From the NCBI GenBank assembly GCA_021802365.1, contig JAKAAJ010000016.1, positions 1 to 18,901 of the forward strand: DNA of 18,901 nt. Reading direction: 5' to 3'. A program made the position numbers and the translations under genes. Below are positions 14,401 to 18,901 of the stretch, piece by piece (the first letter of the stretch is position 1; each line of letters starts with the position of its first letter). The notes beneath the pieces were generated by a model. It was not told the origin of the DNA and did no database searches. It was given only the letters and a program-made list of their open reading frames with translations. The stretch is from Thermoplasmata archaeon. GTDB lineage: Archaea > Thermoplasmatota > Thermoplasmata > Thermoplasmatales > Thermoplasmataceae.

Positions 14401-14664
14401 AGTCAGTATGGCGTCAATGTGCTCCTCTTCAATTATCCTTTCAACCACCTCGGGTATTATGGGTTCAATGTATATCCTGTCGGCTATATTCTGGTCGGTC
14501 TGTATAGTGGCAGGATTATTGTTCAGAAGAACTGTTCTGATTCCCTCCTCACGCAGAGAAAGGCAGGCCTGGGAACCGGCATAATCGAATTCAGCTGCCT
14601 GCCCTATGACCACAGCTCCTGATCCGATAACAAGCACCGCTCTGATCCATGGAAGAAGTGGCAT
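11491..14664 (-). CDS. carB: Carbamoyl-phosphate synthase large subunit
   Basis: It makes carbamoyl phosphate from bicarbonate, ammonia (from CarA) and 2 ATP, for pyrimidine and arginine synthesis. It has 1057 aa, close to the 1073 of E. coli. The duplicated architecture is clear: the first half starts VLVIGSGAVVIGQAAEFDY and the second ILIIGSGPNRIAQGLEFDYS. Each has an ATP-grasp domain (RTSFSLGGLGG and RSSFVIGGRAMDIV; VEVNPRTSRSSAL and IELNARSSRSLPF). The C-terminal MGS-like domain (about 925-1057) includes YATPGTWNYL and is the site of allosteric control in relatives. The start overlaps the carA stop in TGATG, and a good Shine-Dalgarno GGGTGA (14671-14676) precedes it, so the pair is translationally coupled. 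Confidence 0.97.
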   Translation of the reverse strand: MPLLPWIRAVLVIGSGAVVIGQAAEFDYAGSQACLSLREEGIRTVLLNNNPATIQTDQNIADRIYIEPIIPEVVERIIEEEHIDAILTTMGGQTALNLAITLEKMGILKKHGIRIIGTDVPSIQVAEDREKFHELMEQICEPVAPSLRLSAETYQKLVPEIDFYPIIVRTSFSLGGLGGTIVRNQEELNSLCEEYFRIYPDQTLEIEKSLEGLKELEYEVVRDNAGNCIIVCNMENLDPMGVHTGESIVVTPSQTLSDIEYHMLRDSAIHVISSIGILGACNIQFALDSAAGKYYVVEVNPRTSRSSALASKASGYPIARISAKISVGYNLNEIINPITGNTYAAFEPSLDYVTVKIPRWPFDKLPVSRKIGVQMKSIGEVMGIGRTFEEALMKAISSLENQDSRRIRMPVDDQTLERLLKDPSDQRLFAIFEALLRGWTAPLVSGMCGYPEYFIEKIRNITELLSGITYGEMPENIQQLKSTGISDLAISAFSGISEDALTLKRFQMGILPVYKSIDTCSGEFPARTPYLYSTYELEDEFTRTDTRESILIIGSGPNRIAQGLEFDYSAVKAVMDLRKRGYRAIMVNSNPETVSTDFDISDLLFFEPLTVEYISNIIRREWPCRVIVQFSGQTGQNLISQLSSIFGPSIFLGTSPESVDRIENRDMFSEALRKMGVKQPEYRVVKSIAEAELISEEGFLPAIARSSFVIGGRAMDIVYTAEDLVSNISEIISARPGSSVLVSRYITDATEIDVDFISSGENVSICGICRHIEEAGTHSGDATMLLTPDFPDRSLFNRILEICEKLSSEFNLLGFSNLQIAIRNDEIFVIELNARSSRSLPFVCKATGRDWISSGISLMLGQNIKAEHGQVKNVFAKVPSFPFNRFLDLDTVLGPEMKSTGESMFCGSTIEEALLKSTLSARRNQSERNSVLISVRDSDKSNARELAELLHRSGFQIYATPGTWNYLKSSGIQAREVFKIEDMRSPRVDEIIRGGKVGIVINTPESRRGSLRDGNEIRRLSIRSNCLLATNLRLAGAIVSSMVSKPELNFREMGKYV

Positions 14665-15758
14665 CAGGCTTCACCCATTGCTCTTCTAATCTCAGAGAAG
14701 AATCCTTTTGAGTCATGTGGTCCCGGGGAGGCTTCCGGGTGATACTGTACAGAATAAATGCCAAGATTCCTGTTTTCGATTCTTTCCACTGTAAGATCGT
14801 TGACGTCTCTCTGGACAATCTCAAGTCCAGTCCCTGAAAGGGATGGTTCATCAAGCGCATAACCATGGTTGTGCGTTGTGATCAGAATGTTTCTGCCATC
14901 TGAGACTGCATGGTTTGAGCCTCTGTGTCCAAACTTCATCTTCAGTGTTTTTCCACCCATGGCAAGGCCTATCAACTGGTGCCCAAGGCAAACCCCGAAG
15001 ATGGGCTTCTTTCCAGCCATCTCTCTGATGAATCTGCGGACAGGTTCCAGTGAGGGGTGTGCTGGGTCGCCGGGCCCGTTTGAAATGAAAATCAGAGAAT
15101 AATCGTAACCTATTTTCGAAAGATCAGATTTCGGAGATGTAACTATGAGGGAAGAGAATTTCAGCATCTCTTCCTTGATGCTGTTCTTTGATCCAACGTC
15201 AATGTAGAGGATAGTGCCATCTCCATTTCCCTTTATACGGGTATTTGATGAAGGTGATACAAGCGAGACAACGTCCTGGGCCATTGGATCAGGAAATTCT
15301 CTGCTCAGAGACTTTTCACTGCTGATCCACCCCCGCATTACCCCTTTCTCTCTGAGCTTCCTGACAAGGGCCCTTGTGTCCACCATATCAATGCCGGGAA
15401 CAGAACTGTCAGAGAGAAGATCATTGAATTCCTCCCAGTCCTCCCCGCCTGGGAGAATGGCGTGGGCATCACGCGTTACCAGACCGGAGACCATTATGCC
15501 AGAGGACTCCATTCTGCTCTTTTTTATGCTGTAATTGGCAACGGTCGGGCTGGCAAATACGAGTATCTGATTTTTGTAGGAAGGATCAGTTAAGGATTCC
15601 AGGTATCCGGTCATGGAAGTGGTGAATACAACCTCACCATAGCCATCTATCTCGGATCCAAAGGAAACACCATCAAAAACTGATCCATCCTCAAGGATGA
15701 GGAATGATTTTTTTCTAGGTTTCCCGCCATAATTCAATTTAAACCTAGAAGGAGTCAT
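14664..15758 (-). CDS. carA: Carbamoyl-phosphate synthase small (glutaminase) subunit
   Basis: It hydrolyses glutamine and channels ammonia to CarB. It has 364 aa; the N-terminal CarA domain starts SFLILEDGSVFDG (about 18-30). The class I glutamine amidotransferase domain has the nucleophile C257 in FGVCLGHQLIGLA (254-266) and the His/Glu pair of QYHPEASPGPHDS (H340, E342), so it should be catalytically competent. The segment ASPTVANYSI (69-78) departs from the common YPLIGNYG form of the family. The ATG at 15758 lacks a Shine-Dalgarno and a well-placed TATA box; an in-frame TTG at 15737 is an alternative and would still include the whole domain. It is 27 bp downstream of sfsA and overlaps carB by 1 bp. 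Confidence 0.95.
   Translation of the reverse strand: MTPSRFKLNYGGKPRKKSFLILEDGSVFDGVSFGSEIDGYGEVVFTTSMTGYLESLTDPSYKNQILVFASPTVANYSIKKSRMESSGIMVSGLVTRDAHAILPGGEDWEEFNDLLSDSSVPGIDMVDTRALVRKLREKGVMRGWISSEKSLSREFPDPMAQDVVSLVSPSSNTRIKGNGDGTILYIDVGSKNSIKEEMLKFSSLIVTSPKSDLSKIGYDYSLIFISNGPGDPAHPSLEPVRRFIREMAGKKPIFGVCLGHQLIGLAMGGKTLKMKFGHRGSNHAVSDGRNILITTHNHGYALDEPSLSGTGLEIVQRDVNDLTVERIENRNLGIYSVQYHPEASPGPHDSKGFFSEIRRAMGEA
14671..14676 (-). promoter_or_regulatory. Shine-Dalgarno of carB
   Basis: GGGTGA, complementary to the archaeal 16S rRNA 3' end, lies 6 nt before the carB ATG and inside the 3' end of carA. It contrasts with the leaderless first genes of this window. Confidence 0.5.
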
Positions 15759-15770
15759 AGTAAGGGATAA

Positions 15771-15779
15771 TAAAAAAAG
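15771..15779 (-). terminator. T-rich tract after sfsA, possible terminator or carA promoter element
   Basis: Just after the sfsA stop, the minus strand reads CTTTTTTTATTA across this short stretch. Oligo-T tracts terminate archaeal transcription, so sfsA could end here. The same AT-rich stretch could help a carA promoter, though it is too close to the ATG at 15758 for a standard TATA box. Confidence 0.3.
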
Positions 15780-15785
15780 ATCGTT

Positions 15786-16442
15786 TCATCTGAAATATTC
15801 ATGGCATAGTCCTGTGGTTCCCCTGAATATGATCTTCCCATCATTAAGGCTGAATTTTGGCAGAAATACCTCACCCCCTGCCTCAATAAACTTTACAAAG
15901 GCATTCCCGAATTCAGGATCTGTTAGAAAATTAGGGGAAAAGCAGTCAGCATTGTGGCTGAATATGAGCACAATCAGTGCCGATTTCCTGCCACTTCCAA
16001 GTACTTCGGTGAGAAGTTTGAGATGATGAGTTCCCCTTGTGGTTGGAGCATCTGGAAACACTGCCATTCCTCCCGAGAGCATTGAGCACCCCTTAACCTC
16101 AATGTAAGTATCATCAAGCCTGAAATCTATCCTGCTCCCGTCAAGTGGGACCTCCTTCTCTGTGCGTTCCGGCAGGAACATTGATGCAATCCTGTTATGG
16201 AATCTTGCATCGGTGAGGATCCAGTCTCCATCTCTGAATGCCGCCGTGATAGAGTACTTTGTCCTGATGCCAGGGGAGTCCCTGAAAATTACTCTGTTTC
16301 CCGTGTATATGAGATCCTTCAGTCTGCCCGGGTCATGAAGGTGGCACTGATACTCTTCATCTCTGTGTTTCACAGTAACAAGAAATCTGTTCTCCCTTCT
16401 CAGGACGGTACCTTCATAATGGCTTTCGGCGGTGGATATCAT
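15786..16442 (-). CDS. sfsA: SfsA family protein (sugar fermentation stimulation protein homologue)
   Basis: It belongs to the SfsA family, named from E. coli, where overexpression affected maltose metabolism; the fold suggests a nucleic-acid-binding OB part plus a nuclease-like part. The true biochemical role is not established. Typical segments are EGTVLRRENRFLV near the N-terminus, HLHDPGRLKDLI, IEVKGCSM, MAVFPDAPTTRGTHHLKLL and VLIFSHNADCFSPN, which match the conserved E-x-K...FPDAPT.RG.KH.L pattern. The ATG at 16442 gives 218 aa and sits about 24 bp from a TATA box. A longer reading from a TTG at 16478 is rejected. It is divergent from the DsrE-like gene and immediately upstream of carA. 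Confidence 0.9.
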   Translation of the reverse strand: MISTAESHYEGTVLRRENRFLVTVKHRDEEYQCHLHDPGRLKDLIYTGNRVIFRDSPGIRTKYSITAAFRDGDWILTDARFHNRIASMFLPERTEKEVPLDGSRIDFRLDDTYIEVKGCSMLSGGMAVFPDAPTTRGTHHLKLLTEVLGSGRKSALIVLIFSHNADCFSPNFLTDPEFGNAFVKFIEAGGEVFLPKFSLNDGKIIFRGTTGLCHEYFR

Positions 16443-16460
16443 TACGGTACCTGAAGCAGG

Positions 16461-16471
16461 GAAATTAAGAT
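16461..16471 (-). promoter_or_regulatory. TATA box of sfsA
   Basis: ATCTTAATTTC on the minus strand is centred about 24 bp upstream of the ATG at 16442. It is placed inside the would-be N-terminal extension and so argues against the TTG start. Confidence 0.45.
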
Positions 16472-16502
16472 TCAACAATCATCAGAGATTAGGAATTTCA
16501 AT

Positions 16503-16512
16503 AAAAATATAA
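16503..16512 (+). promoter_or_regulatory. TATA box of the DsrE-like gene
   Basis: AAAAATATAA is centred about 27 bp upstream of the ATG at 16534. Confidence 0.55.
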
Positions 16513-16533
16513 CTCAGAAAGAAATTGGTATGC

Positions 16534-16875
16534 ATGGCAGAGAACATATTAGTCATAATATCAAGCGGAGAGGAAGCTCCGGGCAAAGCAATGACCGGAA
16601 TGAGATTCGCCTACAATGCTGCAAAGAACAAGTGGCTCAACGACGTCAGGATAATACTTTTCGGGCCGTCTGAGAAGCTGGCAACAACGAACCAGGAATT
16701 TGCATCGATGCTTAAGGATGCAATCAGGGATGGAATTATTCCAAACGCCTGCTCCGGAGTTGCAACTAAGGAAAACATCACTGACAAACTTCTTTCCCTG
16801 GGTCTATCTGTGGACCCAATAGGGCCCATAGTTTCTTCATATGTGAAGAAAGGTTACGAGGTCATAACTTTCTGA
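16534..16875 (+). CDS. DsrE/DsrF-like small protein
   Basis: A 113-aa single-domain protein of the DsrE/F family. It starts ENILVIISSGEE, then has GMRFAYNAAKNKW, a second strand VRIILFGPSEKL, and ACSGVATKEN around residues 72-81, whose Cys is at the position of the functional Cys in DsrE-type persulfide carriers; the protein ends in the strand KGYEVITF. Relatives function in sulfur transfer, but many archaeal members have no known role. No tusA, dsr or sulfur-oxidation gene is nearby. The ATG at 16534 is favoured by the TATA box over a TTG at 16525. It is divergent from sfsA and convergent with kbl, with 17 bp between stops. Confidence 0.75.
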   Translation: MAENILVIISSGEEAPGKAMTGMRFAYNAAKNKWLNDVRIILFGPSEKLATTNQEFASMLKDAIRDGIIPNACSGVATKENITDKLLSLGLSVDPIGPIVSSYVKKGYEVITF

Positions 16876-16881
16876 AGCTCA

Positions 16882-16919
16882 GGAATGCCGGACTATTTTC
16901 CGGTAATTCCAAGTTTTTT
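16882..16919 (+). terminator. Stem-loop plus T-run between DsrE-like gene and kbl
   Basis: Nested inverted repeats are GGAAT (16882-16886)/ATTCC (16906-16910) outside and CCGGA (16888-16892)/TCCGG (16899-16903) inside. Six T follow at 16914-16919 on the plus strand. It starts 7 nt after the DsrE-like stop and covers the kbl stop. It resembles an intrinsic terminator for the plus-strand gene; bacterial-style hairpins are not required in archaea, so the T-run may be the active part. Confidence 0.4.
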
Positions 16920-18080
16920 CCCTGCCGATTCAAATGCCTCAACCGTCCTGTTTATGTCGTCAGCAGAATGAACAGCAGATGGCATCAGCCTGATTCTTGC
17001 AGTACCTCTGGCAACAGTTGGAAACACAATGGGTGATGCAAATATGTCGTTTTCCCTGTAGAGTTCCTCGCTTAGCAACAGTGTTTTCTTCTCGTCCCCT
17101 ACAATGACAGGAGTTATTGGCGTCTTTGAGTTACCAAGATTGAAGCCCGCATTCAAAAGACCCTTCTTGAGTTTTTCAGAATTGCTCCATAATTTTCTGA
17201 GAAGAGAATCATCCTTCTCCATAATCTCAATGGATTTCATGACAGCAGCTGTATCTGCAGGGTTCAGGGCACTGCTGAAAAGAAATGGCCGTGCCTTACG
17301 TTTCAGGAGTTCTATCAAATCTGCATTGCCGGCTACGAAACCTCCCATGGAACCAACAGCTTTTGAGAATGTGCCCATCTCCACATCCACCCTCCCGGAA
17401 AGTTTGAAATGGTCGCATATTCCTCTTCCATGGTCTCCGAGAACACCTTCCCCATGTGCGTCATCAACATAAGTCATGGAATCATGTCTCTCTGCAATTT
17501 CCACTATTTCCTTGAGAGGTGCAATATCGCCGTCCATACTGAATACTCCATCCGTAATTATGAGGCTTCTCCTGCCGCTCTTTCTCTTTTCAGCCATGAC
17601 CTTTTCCAGGTCTTCCATGTCCATATGTTTGAACACTGCTCTGGATGCTGAGCTGAGTCTCACTCCGTCTATGATGCTGGCATGGTTGAGTTCTTCACTG
17701 AAAACAATATCCTCCTTTCCAACCAGTGCAGGAATTGTTCCTGAATTTGCAAGGAGTCCGCCCTGATATACAAGGGATGATTCCATATGCTTGAATCTGG
17801 CCACCTTTTCTTCCAGTCTGGCATGCAGTTCATTAGTTCCAGCAATGGATCTCACAGCACCTGCACCAACTCCAAATTCATCTATCGCTTCCTTTGCTGC
17901 CTTCCTGACCTCCGGATTGTTTGCGAGGCCCAGATAATTATTGCTGCACATATTGAGCTTCATCTTTCCATCTATCTTTATCCAGGCCCCCTGGGAACTC
18001 TCAATTATCCTTATGGGTACAAATCTACCACTGTCTTTCAGTTCCCTGATTTCATCCTTTACCCATTCAAGAGAAGTCAT
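16893..18080 (-). CDS. kbl: Glycine C-acetyltransferase / 2-amino-3-ketobutyrate CoA ligase (alpha-oxoamine synthase)
   Basis: A PLP enzyme (395 aa) joining or cleaving glycine + acetyl-CoA and 2-amino-3-oxobutyrate, the second step of threonine breakdown to glycine. Family segments are CSNNYLGLANNP, NHASIIDGVRLS, TDGVFSMDGDIAPL, VDDAHGEGVLG with the PLP-ring Asp/His, and GTFSKAVGSMGG, whose Lys (K240 from this start) forms the Schiff base. Overall similarity to E. coli Kbl is high (VFSMDG, NHASIIDGVRL), but 8-amino-7-oxononanoate synthase (BioF) is a close relative; no biotin genes are present. The ATG at 18080 begins at the family's usual position with a TATA-like element about 22 bp upstream. 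The in-frame ATG at 18110 would add ten unconserved residues. Confidence 0.9.
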   Translation of the reverse strand: MTSLEWVKDEIRELKDSGRFVPIRIIESSQGAWIKIDGKMKLNMCSNNYLGLANNPEVRKAAKEAIDEFGVGAGAVRSIAGTNELHARLEEKVARFKHMESSLVYQGGLLANSGTIPALVGKEDIVFSEELNHASIIDGVRLSSASRAVFKHMDMEDLEKVMAEKRKSGRRSLIITDGVFSMDGDIAPLKEIVEIAERHDSMTYVDDAHGEGVLGDHGRGICDHFKLSGRVDVEMGTFSKAVGSMGGFVAGNADLIELLKRKARPFLFSSALNPADTAAVMKSIEIMEKDDSLLRKLWSNSEKLKKGLLNAGFNLGNSKTPITPVIVGDEKKTLLLSEELYRENDIFASPIVFPTVARGTARIRLMPSAVHSADDINRTVEAFESAGKKLGITGK

Positions 18081-18096
18081 ACTATCATAACAGCAT

Positions 18097-18105
18097 GCAA
18101 ATAAG
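18097..18105 (-). promoter_or_regulatory. TATA-like element of kbl
   Basis: CTTATTTGC on the minus strand is centred about 21 bp from the ATG at 18080. It is weaker than the other boxes in the window. Confidence 0.35.
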
Positions 18106-18203
18106 GGCATATCTATTTTGGCGAAGTGATATCTTCAATTGTGGAGGAAAATTTTTAACGACCGGGAATGCAGTGTTTATGCTGAATTCCTTAAATAACT
18201 GCT

Positions 18204-18211
18204 ACATATTT
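18204..18211 (+). promoter_or_regulatory. TATA box of the carbamate kinase gene
   Basis: ACATATTT is centred about 24 bp upstream of the ATG at 18231. A second AT-rich stretch at 18191-18197 (TTAAATA) would give a leader of about 12 nt. Confidence 0.45.
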
Positions 18212-18212
18212 A

Positions 18213-18226
18213 CCACTTCTCAGTGG
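18213..18226. promoter_or_regulatory. Short inverted repeat at the carbamate kinase promoter
   Basis: CCACT (18213-18217) and AGTGG (18222-18226) with a 4-bp spacer lie between the TATA box and the start codon. It could be an operator, but it is short enough to be chance. Confidence 0.25.
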
Positions 18227-18230
18227 CCTT

Positions 18231-18901
18231 ATGGAAAGAATTGTTATAGCATTTGGCGGAAATGCACTTCTCAGGAAGGGCGATGACCAGACTTTTGAGA
18301 CTCAGGCAGACAGGGCAGAACAGGCATTTCAGAAACTTGCAAAGGTGATTGAGGACAATGAGGTTGTCATATCCCACGGAAATGGCCCTCAGGTGGGTTC
18401 AATACTGCTTCAGAACGAATCCGCTGTCAGAACGGTAAAGCCTATGCCTCTCCATGCCTGTGGGGCCATGTCTCAGGGTCTGATTGGTGAGATGCTCTCC
18501 AATGGCTGGGACAGGGTAAGGTTCAGACTAGGAATCTCCAAGGAACCGTCTGTACTGATGACCAGGTCAGTTGTTGATCCAGATGATCCTGCTTTCAGCA
18601 ATCCCACAAAACCTATTGGGCCATATTACTCCAGTGATGAATCTGCAAGGCTCCAGAGACTGAAAGGCTGGAAGATGAGGGAGGAACCTGGAAAGGGATT
18701 CAGGAGGCTTGTACCGTCACCGATTCCAGTGGATATAGTGGAAAGGAACCAGATAGTCTCACTACTAAGGGAAGGCTTTCTTCCAGTGGCCTCCGGGGGC
18801 GGTGGGATCCCCGTCATAAAGACACCTGCAGGATATACGGGGGTAGATGCCGTAATAGACAAGGATCTGGCTTCTTCTCTGCTTGCCAGCATAGTGGAGG
18901 C
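18231..18901 (+). CDS. arcC: Carbamate kinase, 3' part beyond window
   Basis: It interconverts carbamoyl phosphate + ADP and carbamate + ATP, giving ATP in arginine or agmatine breakdown, or making carbamoyl phosphate in some archaea. 223 codons are visible and open at the right edge, of about 310 expected. Amino-acid-kinase motifs from the N-terminus are IVIAFGGNALL, HGNGPQVGS, HACGAMSQGLIGEM, NPTKPIGPYYSSDE, VPSPIPVDIVE, VASGGGGIPV and DKDLASSLLA; the NPTKP.GP.Y segment belongs to carbamate kinase proper rather than to glutamate or UMP kinases. It is divergent from kbl with about 150 bp between starts. No arginine deiminase or ornithine transcarbamylase is in view. Confidence 0.93.
   Translation, partial: MERIVIAFGGNALLRKGDDQTFETQADRAEQAFQKLAKVIEDNEVVISHGNGPQVGSILLQNESAVRTVKPMPLHACGAMSQGLIGEMLSNGWDRVRFRLGISKEPSVLMTRSVVDPDDPAFSNPTKPIGPYYSSDESARLQRLKGWKMREEPGKGFRRLVPSPIPVDIVERNQIVSLLREGFLPVASGGGGIPVIKTPAGYTGVDAVIDKDLASSLLASIVE

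Noticed and set aside
16443..16478. SfsA extension from a TTG
   Set aside because: The TATA-like element lies inside it, and ATG 16442 gives the usual family length.
1..18901. Mobile element, CRISPR array, defence island or prophage
   Set aside because: No transposase, integrase, spaced repeats, restriction or phage genes were seen; all genes are metabolic or housekeeping with uniform codon use by eye.

Overview
This window is a compact, gene-dense stretch of an archaeal chromosome, most likely from the order Thermoplasmatales (confidence about 0.75). The evidence is archaeal SRP54, archaeal transcription factor S (TFS), an archaeal Tfx-family regulator and geranylgeranyl-reductase flavoproteins of the archaeal ether-lipid type, together with a bacterial-type pantothenate kinase CoaA like the one described from Picrophilus torridus. 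Arg codons are mostly AGG/AGA and Ile is often ATA. TATA boxes sit about 24-28 bp upstream of most first-gene start codons, so transcripts are probably leaderless, as is usual in this group. There are no mobile elements, CRISPR arrays or rRNA genes, and no stretch over 300 bp lacks a gene.

Layout. At 1-1817 (minus) is a molybdate/tungstate-type ABC uptake operon, with a substrate-binding protein followed by a permease cut by the window edge. Divergent from it at 1891-2310 is a Tfx-family regulator; the 73-bp gap holds two back-to-back TATA boxes, an 8-bp inverted repeat and a 12-bp palindrome. Next come coaA (minus), tRNA-Ser(GGA) (minus), a 2,4-dienoyl-CoA-reductase-type SDR (plus), tRNA-Ser(CGA) (minus) and a CoA-binding-fold protein (minus). 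TFS and SRP54 follow on plus as separate transcription units. At 6888-10861 two geranylgeranyl-reductase-like flavoproteins flank a CoA-transferase; the first flavoprotein lacks the usual second FAD motif. At 10848-16442 (minus) lie sfsA, carA, carB and nth, with carA-carB-nth overlapping end to start. Divergent from sfsA is a small DsrE-like protein, convergent with a glycine C-acetyltransferase (Kbl). The window ends inside a carbamate kinase gene (plus).

How the genes relate. CarAB makes carbamoyl phosphate for pyrimidine and arginine synthesis, and carbamate kinase can interconvert carbamoyl phosphate + ADP with ATP + carbamate, so both ends of carbamoyl-phosphate metabolism lie within 7 kb. 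CoaA, the CoA-binding-fold protein, the CoA-transferase, the dienoyl-CoA-reductase-like SDR and Kbl all concern CoA or acyl-CoA chemistry, but they are separate transcription units, so this may be coincidence. The best candidate for a new regulatory unit is the Tfx regulator facing a Mo/W transporter whose binding protein appears to lack one of the carboxylate ligands of its family. Everything else looks like core genome.
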